A program made the translations under genes and the position numbers. The notes under the pieces are model-generated. The model was not told where the DNA came from. It searched no databases and worked only from the letters and a program-made list of their open reading frames with translations. From Acephala macrosclerotiorum (lineage: Eukaryota > Ascomycota > Leotiomycetes > Helotiales > Mollisiaceae): 64,000 bases of DNA. Of the stretch, positions 46,304 through 57,690 are shown one piece after another. The DNA lies in the NCBI GenBank assembly GCA_014904845.1, contig MU119250.1, positions 124,001 through 188,000 on the forward strand, read 5' to 3'. Within the stretch, counting starts at the first letter, position 1. Every line of letters begins with the position of its first letter.

Positions 46304-48117
46304 ATGCCCCCCCGGAAGACCTACGGCAGCAAGCGTTCCGCGGTGTCCCGGGCTGCCGCTGCCATGTTTGGTGGAGAAGAAGCATCTACCAGATCTCCCC
46401 TGGCGGATGTCACCGATGCCATCTCCAAACTCTCCCTCCAGGAGAAGAAGGAGGCGGAGGAGGAGGAGGAAGTTGGGGAAGTCTCCGAGCGCGGTGAGTC
46501 TCCAACATTTCTGGGACAAGAGTATCTCTTCCCATTTCATACAATGGGCCAGAGTTCTCTACAGTTCTCATCAGCTCCTGTTCTTCCCCTCCATTAGACC
46601 AAGTACCTCCTCAATTCAATACATATTGAGCTAATCATGTCTGTCTCTAGAATCTTCACCAAAGGACTTCAGCATCCATGCAACACCCGCGTCTCTTCTT
46701 CCTCTTGTCACGGCATACGAGACAGACACCAAGAAGGAGCTCTATGTTCAGGACTGGAACGACATCATAGGGGACAATGACAACCTCATCAAAATTGCCG
46801 AAGCTTCCTACGCTGAGGTTTACCGTGTGACCAATTCTGAGGGTACCTCAATTCTGAAGATTATGCGAGTCAAGTTGCCTGAAGTCTCCCAGTCACTTCA
46901 CATTTCAACCGCCGTCGATGTCACCGACCTCCTCAGCGAGATTCGTATTATGAACGCACTCACTGAGCACCCCGGCTTCGTCAAATTCAAGGATGCTCAT
47001 CTCGTCAAAGGACAAACACCTCGCTGCCTTATCACAGCTTGGCGCGAACACCAAGACAATCTCGAAGAAGACGTCAAGGACGAGGATTACGGAGAAGTCG
47101 AGGAAGATGCCGAGGAAGACGACGAGGAATACTTTCCCTACTTCCGCGACCCGAACACGTATCAAGAAGAAGACATATTCCTAATCATAGAACTTGGCGA
47201 CGCAGGTGACCCCCTAAATGACTGCGACATCACGACCGTTGAGGAATTCTACGACGTCTTCATCGGTACCACCATCGCTCTTGCTCGTGCTGAACTCACC
47301 AATGAATTCGAAGTTCGTCACCCCCTACCTTCTTTAAATACTCATCAGTAACTTCCCACAGCACCGTGACCTCCACGAAAACAACATCTGCATCAAGATC
47401 AAGGATGACTTTGTCGAAAATGATCCAAACAGAGCCAAAGAAACCATTCCTGGCCTCTTGGGTATCAAATACGGCTTCTCAGGCTTAGAAATCACCATCA
47501 TCGACTACGGTCTCTCGCGCGCCACGCTTCCCAACGGAGAAATCATGTTCAAGGACCTTGAGCAAGATCTGGAGGTATTCAAGGGTCTAGACACTGGCAT
47601 CCCTGGGATTCAATATGATACTTACCGTCGGTAAGAACTTCTTTACCTAATCCAAGTTCCACTCTCTCTCGATCCTCATGCTAATCACATAATGACTTGC
47701 AGCATGCGAACCCACCTCCTAGAAGGCACCCGCACCCACCGCCCCCACGAATGGCACACCCCCCTTTCCTTCACCACCTCCAAATTCACCCGCAACTGGT
47801 CAACCCACATCCCCTACACCAATATCCTCTGGCTGCGCTACCTACTCTTCTTCCTCATCGACCGACTGAAGAAATCCCTCCCGAAAGATGATGGTAATCT
47901 CAAACCTCATGGTACCAAAGCTACGAAGATTCGGAGATTCAAGGAGTTGGAAGAGGAGATTAGGGAATTGAAGAGGAGGTTGAATACGTTGACTAAGCCG
48001 GAGAATGGGGCGTTTGGGACGGCGTTGGGGGTGGTGCATTGGATGATGGGGCCGGGTGTTGGTTGGGTTGCGGAGGAGCAGGTTGTGGGTGGGGATGGGG
48101 AGAGTTTCCTTGAGTGA
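46304..48117 (+). CDS. haspin-like protein kinase (511 aa)
   Basis: Four exons: 46304-46493, 46651-47312, 47362-47630 and 47703-48117; frame closes at 511 aa. I chose the ATG at 46304 (MPPRKTYGSKR); another in-frame-unrelated ATG lies at 46258. The N-terminus is basic then acidic. The kinase fold follows: SYAEVYRV (glycine loop region), ILKIMRV (lysine), LLSEIRIM (helix C), an acidic insert, a hinge region LIIELGDAGDPLND, catalytic loop HRDLHENNICI and IDYGLSRA, which replaces the DFG of ordinary kinases as in haspins. Haspin phosphorylates histone H3 Thr3 at centromeres in mitosis and helps place the Aurora/chromosomal passenger complex. The tail, from about residue 450, has a helix and a Gly-rich end. 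Intron 1 may carry a degenerate palindrome at 46496-46520. Confidence 0.9.
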
Positions 48118-48133
48118 GGGGTTGCTTGGGGAG

Positions 48134-48158
48134 AATGTATGGAATGGGGTGGGACATT
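48134..48158. repeat. 25-bp palindrome, left arm half-decayed
   Basis: AATGTATGG, 7-nt loop, TGGGACATT; right arm perfect. Just downstream of the haspin stop codon. Confidence 0.45.
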
Positions 48159-48334
48159 ATGGGAGGGGTGTGCATATGGGGCGTTTCTTTGAGTTCATGC
48201 ATTGGGATGGAGCGAGCATACCAAAATTACCGAAGCACCTGGGGCATTCTGACGTAGGGCGCCTAGAAGTTGATGCATAGCAAAGGGCGTTGAGAAAATG
48301 ATGATACCATCCATGATTTCATATCTTGCACTTG

Positions 48335-48359
48335 AATGTCCCAGATAATTAGGGACAAT
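48335..48359. repeat. 25-bp palindrome, downstream of haspin
   Basis: AATGTCCCA (perfect), loop GATAATT, AGGGACAAT (two mismatches). Intergenic between convergent genes. Confidence 0.75.
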
Positions 48360-48467
48360 GAAATGTGGAGAAAATATAGTGAATTTCAGTATGGACGCTT
48401 GCTCGGATCGAATCAGTAACTTCCGAAATTTAAGTCTCCAAGATCAACCTCACAAAGTCCCAGAGTT

Positions 48468-49865
48468 CTAGGTACAATCACAAACATCCACGTTCCCAAC
48501 GACTACTCCCAATAGATCGTTCACCTCCCAGCCAACAATAGCCCCAGCAATAACCTTCATCAGGATCATACCCTCTAATCCCCCCCTCACCTCCTCAACT
48601 CTCCTTCTATACTTCTCATCTTGAAGAACCTCCAAAACGGACTCTCTCATAGCCCCAGGCCTCGGAGTCCCAGTCCTAAGGTTAATACCAACACCAGACC
48701 ACTCAACCCGATCCGCGATATCTCTCTTATCAGCAAATAGTGGCGCTGCAACCACGAGGTAAAATGCTTTCGAGACTGCGTTCTGAAAACTTCCATAGTC
48801 ACCATTCGTTACGAACACATCGGAGACTTCGAGGTCGTCGAATGGGATCCAATCCGCCACCCTCGTATTTCCCTGAACCATAAACTCTTCTGGAAGACTA
48901 GCACCTTTCTTCCCCAGCGCGACGAGGACAAGAATGTCTAGCTCGTTTCGGAGGGCGTTGAGTGTGGGGATGATGAGGTCTGTACAGTTCAAAGCCATAC
49001 TGCCTTGAGAAACGGCTATCACTCGTTTCCTCTCCCCCCTTCCCTTTCCAGAATTCTGGACGATTTCTTCCCACCATTCAGGAAGCTCGTTTGCCGACTT
49101 AGTAGTCATTGAATGATCTCGGGGAAGTCCACCAGTAAACTTTAGCGAGGGCGGGATATCAGAGCGCGAGTATTCAAGACTAGGAGGACAGAGCTGAAGA
49201 AATATATCTGAGAGTGAGATGACCGCGTTGTGTCTGCATTCCTCAGCCACCCTTGCTCCCAAGCTGGTTAGAGCGTTGTTGAGCTCTGTCTGCATTGAGG
49301 ACCACAGAGAGAAGTATGTTCTATTCAACTCCTCGTTTCGTTCTCGGCCAAAGGGAGAAGAGGGAGGAAGTCTCCCCGAAGCTGGAGGCGCGGTGTCGAC
49401 GCCGAGAGATAGGATGGGGAAGATCCCTACCTGCATGACGCCGTTTGGTCGATATCCTGGTGCGCCGAGGAGAATTGGAAGTGCACCATGGAACTCGGGA
49501 GGATGGTGATGGGTTTGAGGGGTCGTTGGCAAGGTTTGAAGAGATGATTGATTGGATGGCTTTAAGTTGAGCTGGTATCGTTTTGATGAAGAAGGTTGTT
49601 ACATTCCAGTTTGCTCGTGCGTAGGGGTCTGTTAGTGCGCCTTCACTGTTCTTAGCGAGAGTGCCGTCGTGGAAGTCTTGCCATCCTGATGGTTCCATGA
49701 ATGAAGCTCCGATTCCTCGACCTTAGAGTGAATATGGCTGCTGGTGATGAATGTCACTTGATATGCTAGATCAACTAGGTGTTGTGCAATTGTTCGCATT
49801 GGTGTGAAGTGGCTGACGAAGGGCCTGGAGCAGACTACAACATGAGCTTTCACAGTTGCAGCCAT
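48468..49865 (-). pseudogene. UDP-glycosyltransferase (GT1-like) with two frameshifts
   Basis: Minus-strand gene from ATG 49865 to a stop at 48468. The product pieces match fungal GT1/macrolide-type UGTs: N-terminal HVVVCSRPFVSHFTPMRTIAQHL, a central EFHGALPILLGAPGYRPNGVMQVG, and the C-terminal donor-site half VIAVSQGSMALNCTDLIIPTLNAL, ADWIPFDDLEVSDVFVTNGDYGSFQNAVSKAF and RVEWSGVGINLRTGTPRP. The three pieces lie in three different frames. One shift occurs near 49711-49718 (a base is missing in GAG-GAATCGG) and one near 49492-49520. No intron fits either place. Enzymes of this type glycosylate sterols, lipids or phenolics. Either a recent pseudogene or sequence errors; two independent shifts favour the former. 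Confidence 0.75.
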
Positions 49866-50763
49866 GATGTCGTGACGCAAAAAAAGCCCATCAAACGCCT
49901 CCATTCTTCATCAATGATTCAAAACGCTTGGAACATCAGAACATATAAAATATCAAGGCATCACTGCGGCCGCGGTGTAGATGCATCGTTCCCGCCGCTT
50001 CCAAAGCTGATCGACAGTGGGGGCTTCTTGGAAGCGACAGTTTTATCGCAACTGGCCAGGGCATTCATGGCACCTTCCTGTCATCGATGCAAGCCCGCAA
50101 AGAAACAAAACATTATTGGTGTACTCGTGTAAAGGCAGAACTTCCCGTTCAGTGCAGGAATGCGACCTTTTGAGCTCTTGTCTGGCACTTATCGCAATCG
50201 CCGAAATGCACCTCGATCGCATGGACGAATCGGTCGACTTGACTGAAGTATCAACCACAACTCGATCGGAAATGGCAGAGAGACCTTCTCGTCGCCAGAA
50301 ATGGATATTTATCTTTCGCCATGAGATATGAAAATCTGTTGCAGCTCGACGTATGCATAACATACTTGCATCGCAGGAGAAATCAGTCATGTTACGCGGT
50401 CTCCTTCGTACACCAAAATTTGTATGGAAGAGAGCGGCCCGCTAGCAAATGTTCAGTGACCCTTGAAAAAGTGGCGCGAGGGCATTCAAAGCAGGTTTTG
50501 GACCATTGTGACGCCTCCGCTCAGGCAGGCGCGGGTGACTCCGTGGCTCGGCCGGAAAAGCAATGATCCGAAATGCCTTGGCTGAATCAAGACGTCAACT
50601 CTAGCTGGAGGCACGAGGATTGCAGGTGAATCTACCCCACACATCCGATATGCTATCTAGATAAACCGTTCTTTCCTTTTGCTATTCTGCGTTACCATTT
50701 CCTACAAATGCACTTCCGATAACCCACCGCTTTACCCACCTGCCGCCCAAGTCGACACTCGCC
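49866..50763. promoter_or_regulatory. divergent upstream region of UGT pseudogene and FUN26
   Basis: About 900 bp with no supported gene; short overlapping frames on both strands only. Contains GCGGCCGC (49968-49975). Promoter function inferred from position. Confidence 0.35.
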
Positions 50764-52271
50764 ATGGCCGACAGGAACGCCGCCGATCGAGTTCGTGCTA
50801 TCTTCTCGAAAGACAGCGAGCAGGAGTATGTGCCAGTGTACACCGACTCTGAAGGGGATCCAAACGACCCTCTGGTCCGCAGACCGCTCTTGATCATCGA
50901 TGATACTCTGGAAGATGTGTCTGACGACGAAGATGAAGAAGGCGAGGGAGGCGATAGTCCTAAAGTCGAGTTCTCCTGGCTTGAATACTTTGTATTCATG
51001 CTACTTGGTGTAGCTATGCTGTGGGCATGGTCAGAAGCACTCTTTTCTGCTAGCTGTTGTCGGTCACTAATTCTCGCAGGAACATGTTCTTAGCAGCAGC
51101 ACCCTACTTCCAAGCTCGATTTGCCGACAACGAGAAAATTTTGGCCTCCTTCCAACCTTCCATCACCTCGGTTTCCTGCGTTACAAACCTCAGCTCGATG
51201 TCCATCCTCGCAAGCATCCAGAAGAAAGCCTCCTACCCCAACCGAATTCTCGCCGCTCTAGGCATCAACATCGTCGTATTCGGCCTCCTTGCTGTATCGA
51301 CGACACACTTTCGTGGCATATCTTCTGCGGGATACTTAGTGTTCACACTATTCATGGTGTTCTTCGCATCTTTGGCAACTGGCCTCTGTCAAAATGGAGC
51401 CTTTGCGTTTGCAGCAAGTTTTGGACGACCAGAATACATAAATGCTATCTTGACTGGAAATGCGGTGGCAGGTGTGCTTCCGGCACTGGCTCAAATTATC
51501 TCCGTGCTCTCAGTCCCATTACCAGATGCTTGGGCTACTGCTGCCGAGTTGGACGCGATCATGACCAAGGAGAACACAACATCGGCATTTGCGTACTTCT
51601 TGACAGCGACGTTCGTCAGTGCCGTCACAGGATTTGCCTTCGTACTACTCGTCCGGAAACACAACCGTATCCTGGAAGCCACAATGATGACCTCCATGAC
51701 TAGTATTGAGGAAGCCGAGCAGTCGAAGCGGAAGGTGATCTCGATGTGGGTATTGTGGAAGAAGACACACTGGCTCGCAGCCTCGTTGTTCTTGTGCTTC
51801 ACTGTTACGATGTTCTTCCCCGTGTTCACACAGAAAGTGGTCTCGACGATCCCTGAAGACCAGGCACCTCGACTATTCCGATCAGCAGCTTTCATCCCCC
51901 TCAGCTTCCTCGTCTGGAATGTGGGTGATCTTTGTGGTCGACTGGTCACACTTACCCCGCTCAGAATGAAGCAGCATCCAATCGTACTATTCGTCATCTC
52001 GACCCTTCGAGTGGGATTCATTCCCATGTACCTCCTTTGTAACATTCAAGGCCACGGAGCTATCATCAACAGCGATGTATTCTACCTATTCGTTGTACAG
52101 TTTGGCTTTGGCATCACCAACGGCTGGCTTGGAAGCTCTTGTATGATGCAAGCAAACGATTACGTAGAGGAAGGAGAAAGAGAAGCTGCAGGAGGATTCT
52201 TGGTCTTGATGCTTGTTGCAGGATTGACCACTGGATCTTTGTTGAGCTTTTCTGTTGCTGGTGTATCGTGA
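50764..52271 (+). CDS. FUN26: equilibrative nucleoside transporter, FUN26 type (485 aa)
   Basis: Two exons, 50764-51029 and 51080-52271, with a 50-bp GTCAGA-CAG intron falling at W-A-W|N-M-F in the first membrane segment; 485 aa, the expected size for ENT proteins with about 11 membrane segments. Acidic N-terminus (DDTLEDVSDDEDEEGEGG), then WLEYFVFMLLGVAMLWAWNMFLAA, the ENT family first segment, a long cytosolic loop between segments 6 and 7, and the C-terminal signature GITNGWLGSSCMMQA (ENT N-G-x-x-x-S/T). In yeast FUN26 is a vacuolar-membrane nucleoside transporter. The GT donor reads GTCAGA, which is unusual, but frame and family alignment require it. Confidence 0.92.
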
Positions 52272-52883
52272 TGAACGAGCGAGCCTTGTTCTGTACTGGT
52301 ATTGCTTGGCGTTCTGCATTTGATGGGCGTTCGTTGGGCTTTTTGTGCACTTATAGAGATTTTGCAGCACGGTGTATTATGGGATTTGATGGGTCGTGAT
52401 ACAATGAGCTTCCAAGCTGGAGTTGCGGGAGTTGTTGGTATGAGCCTGGAGTTTGTTAAAATATCGTCCTTATAGACTTTGCTGTCGCTTTCCCTTAGTG
52501 CTAGCGAATATAGTACTGCCCTACTTGCCTATTGTGACTTTTCGTGACCCTTCATTCCTTTTATATCAGATTACTTGCTTGTGAATTGAATCCTTTGCAC
52601 AATTGCATGAGGTCTTGTCTGCTTGCATGACTCTCGCTCAGACATCTTCAGCATCTAATGCCCCTGCCTCGGAATCCTTTGCTTCTTTTGGGGCATTACA
52701 GAGCTCAACCTTAAGGTTTAATGGACTATATCCCTTTTCAGCACCACTTTAGCTTAAGATTAATGGGGTGTCTTCCTCACGTGGATCTCCACCTACCCCT
52801 TTTGACCCCCTGTCCACAATAGGAAACACAGGCGAAAGGCTAGCGTTCGCACTACGAACCACAGTGTCAATAAACATTAAGGA
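52272..52883. other. intergenic region
   Basis: Downstream of FUN26. A frame at 52768-53052 begins with an ATG-less context and leads into the repeat array; not supported as a gene by itself. Confidence 0.35.
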
Positions 52884-53490
52884 CGGCTCGTCTTCGCAAC
52901 GATCTATCTCGACAACAACGGTGAGCATCGTTCTTTCTCGTCTTAATCGGAGTTTCACCAGGGCCAAGCTAACCTCTTATAAAAGTCCTTTTGAGCTATT
53001 TTTCAAGCCATCTTTCTTACATACTTTTTTTCACCACGATTACCTTTCTTAAGTACGGCTCGTCTTTACAATAGTCCAGGGACCATCCTGGGCTTTGTAA
53101 ATGCGGCTCGTCCTTGCAACGATCCGACTTGATAATAGAGGTGAGTATCGTCGCTTCCTCTCTTAATTCAAGATCCACTAGCTTTGTTAATCCACTTCAA
53201 AAGGTGCTTCGTCCTCTTCTGCGAAACTTCTTTCTTACATACTTTTTTCCTCTTCCAACTCTATTCTCGGGTACGGCTCGTCTTTGCAATGATCCAGGGA
53301 CTATCCTGGAATCTGTGATTGCGGCTCGTCTTCCCCACGATTTAGCCCCGCAAGAGTGGTGAGCATCGTCGCTTCCTCTCTTGATACAAGATCCACTAGT
53401 ACTTCGCCAAGCTACTTCAAAGGCTCTTTGTCCTCTTTTACAAACCTTCTCTCTTACATACTTTTCTCCTTCTGCTTCTACAGGTCTCTA
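52884..53490. repeat. three tandem 218-bp units with embedded 5' splice-site-like words
   Basis: The phrase CGGCTCGTCTTTGCAACGAT recurs at 52884, 53056, 53104, 53274 and 53322. Units 2 and 3 carry it twice, 48 bp apart, and repeat with an exact 218-bp period; unit 1 lacks the first half. Each unit then has GGTGAGTATCGTCGCTTCCT (near 52920, 53139, 53357), a GATCCACTAG phrase and a TTTCTTACATACTTTT tract. The GGTGAGTATC word is a strong donor and the pyrimidine tract resembles an intron end, so the array may derive from a duplicated exon-intron unit. Unit 3 keeps an open frame; unit 2 has stops. Confidence 0.75.
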
Positions 53491-54296
53491 CCTATGCCTA
53501 TTGTGTGCTACCTCGAATATCGACTCTCAACACTCTCCACTATCGATTGAGAAAGCCTCCAAACTCTCGAGTCATCCCCGGGTATGAATGGTCCTCCTTT
53601 TCCTTGGGCTCCTTTACCACCCTCTCCTTTACTAGCCACTAGCACTCCGCGCTAACGTTGAGATAGGGGAAGAGGGTTTAGACTCGTTTCGAGCTACCCG
53701 GCCTCGTGGTTCCGAACCTTGAGGCGAGGAGGTGATACAAAGGGTAAGCACTGTGTTTCATGACAAAGAATTCAACAAAAGAGGTAGGTACTATCAAGGA
53801 GCGAGCACTCGTCCAGATCTCCAATACGGACTCTTCGACGAGTCTGATTGTTCCTCGGATCCTGAGACATTGGCGTCAGCTGATACTTACAGGGATTACC
53901 AAGAGGAGCTTCCTATTGTTCCAAGGCCTTCTGGGACATTTACTCCATCAACTCAGGCGACTTTAGCTCAACATCAAAAGTAGAACATTCGTCATTGTCC
54001 CGACATTTCCCAGAACATCAAGCCTGATCAACCCCTTTTTAAACAATATTTATTGCAAGCCCTTCGCGGACGCCCGAAGGCACCCCAAATCAACACAACA
54101 ATATCATTCTCCGACAACCATACACATCGCCAAATTTGCCACCTAGACCTAATCAAGTCACACGGAACCCCAGAACATCAGCACCTCGTCTTTTGTCTCC
54201 AGGTCTAGGAGGACATTGAGCGGCAGCCTCGCCCTAGGTGAATAGCTTCATTCGGTTATTTCCGCCAGGCGTCAACTCCCACAAATCAATATCGAT
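53491..54296. other. region upstream of the C2H2 gene with two palindrome-like sites
   Basis: Possible degenerate palindromes at 53915-53940 (ATTGTTCCA...TGGGACATT, 8-nt loop) and 53994-54019 (ATTGTCCCG...CAGAACATC). An open frame at 53732-53983 starts at a GTG and is not supported. Presumed promoter of the next gene. Confidence 0.4.
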
Positions 54297-55045
54297 ATGG
54301 ATTCTCCTTTGCCTCCCCGATCTCACTCCCGCGATCACCTCCTCGCAACTCCCACCGACACTGACGAGAAGGTTACGTGCCCTGCTTGCTCCGAGGTCTT
54401 CAACTCTTATCACGAATTCAACGTCCACTTCGACGACATACACCTGAGTCCTGAGGAGGAATTGGAGATGGCTCGTCGCTCTCGCCGCCTTATTATTCGG
54501 GAGGACTCAACGTCTCCGTTTGCGGATGGCACTCCCGCAACAACAGACCCCTTCAGCGTGGCGGCACCCGTGGAGGGAAGAGTGAGTGAGTATATCCCCC
54601 GGCATCTAGCTATCCTCAGATACCTCGAAATTCCGCTAACCCTTTTCCAGGCCGGGACGAGTGCCACCAAGGGCCATGGGGCTGCATCCTCTGCCCGAAA
54701 TCCTTCACTCGGTACTATACGTTGAAGGAGCATGTTCGAGATGTCCACGACGGCCCTCCTCCGAGATTGGCGGCGTGTCAATTCCGCGGTTGCCGCTTCA
54801 CATTCACAGTGAAGGGCAACTATGAGGAGCATTGGTGGAATACCCACCGGTCACAGGGACAATCGATGCCGGCTCCGCGAGCATCAATTCCCGTTGTCCC
54901 TGTTTTGCCTGCCGCTCGCCACTCGAGCCGTATTAGAGCCCAGAGATTCCCAGATAGCTACGGTAGTCCTCCCGACCTTAAATGCCCACACGAGGGTTGC
55001 AATTTCGTGCATTGGCAGGAGGATGCCGTTCGAGAGCATTGGCAG
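54297..55045 (+). CDS. C2H2 zinc-finger protein (last exon unresolved)
   Basis: Exons 54297-54585 and 54651-55045, with a 65-bp intron (donor GTGAGTAT, acceptor CCAG); 228 codons. Three standard fingers: C28-x2-C31-x12-H44-x4-H49, C108-x2-C111-x12-H124-x4-H129, C139-x4-C144-x12-H157-x4-H162. A fourth starts C208-x4-C213-x12-H226 and breaks off at a GTAAGT donor right after it, so the last exon should supply the final histidine. Candidate acceptors near 55096 and 55320 give only short or poor tails; reading through the donor gives another 29 codons. Between fingers 1 and 2 is a low-complexity linker. Likely a nuclear DNA-binding regulator; targets unknown. The repeats at 55269-55560 lie just downstream. 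Confidence 0.75.
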
Positions 55046-55268
55046 GTAAGTCGAATCCTAGTACATACATCACACCTCATTCCCTCCCCTCTCCTAGTTT
55101 CCGCGCTCTATACATTTGCATTTCCCATTTAAACGCTGCCGTTGGGATTCGATCCTTGAAATACGAATCCATGAAATACGACACCCTCCAAGGCAGCATT
55201 GCAGTTGGGGAAAGGACATGACAAAATCCTTCCTATAGTAGAGATCTTGCATGCTTCCAATCCGTCGA

Positions 55269-55560
55269 TTTGGGGCGCACCGTCACGGAAATCCACTGGA
55301 ACATTGCAATCTTTTTCATAGGAGCAGGCTATTTAGTGCTTGAACACTGAGAATTTGCGGAGCATCGTCGCGAATCTTTACCAGGATATTTCAAGTTCTT
55401 CTGTGCGCAAACACCTTCAATTTGGGGGGCACCGCTACGGATCTTTGCTGGAACCTTCCAGTCTTTGCATTCAGCCAGGCTCTTTGGTGCCTGAGAACCG
55501 GCTTTGTGGGGAGCAGCGCAACGGTTCTTTTCCCGACATTCCAGCCTCGTCCCATCACCT
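55269..55560. repeat. tandem repeat of about 75-bp half-units (150-bp pairs)
   Basis: The word TTTGGGGNGCACCGTCACGG-like starts recur at 55269, 55354, 55421 and 55503 (spacing 85, 67, 82), each followed by GAATCTTT..CTGGAAC-like text. The long period, 55269 to 55421, is about 152 bp. Lies between the C2H2 gene and the next gene; may be within an intron or UTR. Confidence 0.6.
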
Positions 55561-55741
55561 TCACCTACGCAACAAACCTAAATTCTGATTTTCTAGAACA
55601 AGCACCAGCATATCCGAGCATTTGGAGCTAACTAAAAATCTTTAGTCAACCCATGCCACAGCTTTCTCCGACTTCCCAGGCTCTGTCTCCATTCGCAACC
55701 TCAACAGCACCTCCTCCAACCACGTAACCAACAACGTAACC

Positions 55742-57342
55742 ATGGCTAGCACTCCCACTTCCAGAGCTTCAGGCGTAGTTTCATCCGCTTCTAGCTTCCA
55801 AAAATCCCCAGAGGCCCCTTCCTTTACCTTCAAGCCATCGCATGAGAGAGATTATTCAACGGTAAGCATAGATCGTCACGCATTCCAGTCTTCTTCGAAC
55901 AAAGTAGGACGCGATCTAACATTACGCAGCCACAACAGAACTCCACGGCTACCCCCCCGCGTTCATCCACGTCCTCTGCAGCTCGTCGTGCTCAATCCCA
56001 ACGCCCCATGGGTGCTCGCTCCTTCGCTAAGCTTGCACTCTTCGACCAGAACGACCCTAATGGAGAGTTGAAACCTATTCCTCGCCCTCTGCCTAGCAGA
56101 AACCATCGATGGAGCAGTGGAGAGGAGGTACGTCTACATTTCTATTGTTTGGCAAAGCATATCTGTTCTCTCTTGTGTATTCCGCGTTCCATGAAAGAAT
56201 TTCCTTGGGGGTCCTGCACGATGCGCGTCGCCTTTGTTTGCTGGTACAAATATTCACGCCCAGAAGCGCATGTTATCTCCGACACTTTTTGCATGTCAAG
56301 TACGCATATGATATGCGCACTTTATTTCCTTTCCAAAACACATGTTCTTTCCGACATCCAAGTGATGTTCGTGATTGTAACATTCTGCGCACTTTCACTT
56401 TCTTTATCATCGCAGCCTCGGAATTCATCGTAACTTTCATTTCCTTCCCCAATGGTATTCTTTCTTATGTCCTCTTCATAAATTGGCCATGGGTTCGGTA
56501 GAACGCATCATTCTAACATCACTGTTTCTTAGTTTTCCGACGATGACAAGATTCTCGATTCCGATTCAGAGCCTGAGTCCTCTGATGATGATTCTCCAAA
56601 GCCACCTCCCAAGAGATTGAGATTCGCTGCAGCCAACGCTATCGGCAATGGTCCATACAACAACCCTGATGAGTCTGATTCTGACATGTCTGATGGCCGA
56701 TCCCCAACCCCAGAGCTCTCTGACAATACCAACGGCAATGCCGCAGCCCCAGCCGTCAACGCCGGACCAGTTATTCTCCCGCCTTCTCACACCTCAGGTG
56801 TTCCATATCGTCGCGGCTACGTCTACCCCGGTCTCGACTTCGACAACATCATGACCTTCCCTCCCGACCCATCTCTCGTTAATCCTAACGTCCGCCGTCC
56901 TCGCGTCGCTATCCCCAAGCCAAAGAAGCCGGAGATGAAGGAGGTCCCCATGAACTTCACCGACGATGCCGAAACCCCGCATATGTCCTTCGTCATGCGT
57001 CGAGCCCAAGCCCTCGCTGAAGCCGAACAAGAAGCCCGTCATCCCGGTTACACAGCTAAGGCTACTGCCAAGAAGGTCCGTCGTCGCACCGATACGTATG
57101 TTGCTCGACCCAAGCGTGCATATAACTGGAAGACCGAGAATAAGAACAAGAAGAAGCGCTATGAGGAGAATGGCTTCATGGGTCGAGCTGCAGATCGTGA
57201 GAAGGCTCTTGAGAAGGCTCTGCAAGCTGAACTACAGGCTAAGGAGGCTGCAAAGGAGTTCAGACGATTGGAGAAGTTGAGTCGTCTTAATACCAACGGC
57301 AAGCGTGATCGAGAGGCAAGCAAGGAGGAAGATGATGAGTAA
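55742..57342 (+). CDS. hypothetical basic/acidic, probably nuclear protein (375 aa)
   Basis: Three exons: 55742-55861, 55930-56127 and 56533-57342; all introns at phase 0, the second unusually long for this window (405 bp). ATG at 55742 is the chosen start (MASTPTSRASGVVSS). Residues 1-110 are Ser/Thr/Pro-rich. Residues about 107-130 are acidic (FSDDDKILDSDSEPESSDDDS) and followed by a basic patch PPPKRLRF that could be a nuclear signal. A conserved-looking block YRRGYVYPGLDFDNIMTFPPDPSLVNP is followed by a long Lys/Arg/Glu-rich helix (residues about 260-375) with AEAEQEARHPGYTAKATAKKVRRR. I do not recognise the family. Confidence 0.75.
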
Positions 57343-57369
57343 GCTGCATCATCTTGATGCCTTTACTTT

Positions 57370-57690
57370 GTCTGGGAGTTGGTTTGCTTGGCATTTCGTT
57401 GCTGAGCTGTGTTTTGCTTTGCCCGGACTTCTTCTTTCGGTGGGTTTGTCTTTGCTTGGGATTCAGTTCTTGAGCGGTGTGCATTACTGGAAGTTTGCAT
57501 TGCTTGACATTCTCTTGTCTGAGCTTTGCTTTTCGGGATTTGCTTTGACTGGGCTTCGTTGCTTGCGATCTGCTTCACCTGGACTCCTCACATATTTTCT
57601 CTTCTTCGCTTCGCTTGGCATTCGGTTGCCTGAGCTTAGCCTTCTTGCTTTCGACGGGATTACGCATTCGGTGATTTTTTACTTCTGAGG
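57370..57690. repeat. degenerate repeats after the stop codon, encoding a hydrophobic frame
   Basis: Words of the form TTGCTTGGCATTCNGTTGCC followed by TGAGCTTTGCTT recur near 57384, 57452, 57506, and 57620. The open frame they create (57305-57688) is hydrophobic by repetition and overlaps the previous coding sequence, so I treat it as repeat-derived. Confidence 0.5.

Noticed and set aside
53732..53983. 83-codon frame upstream of the C2H2 gene
   Set aside because: Starts at GTG, has internal donor-like words and no motif.
57305..57688. 127-codon hydrophobic frame overlapping the end of the preceding gene
   Set aside because: Its hydrophobicity comes from repeated TTGCTTGGCATTC-type words, and its start lies within another coding sequence in a different frame.
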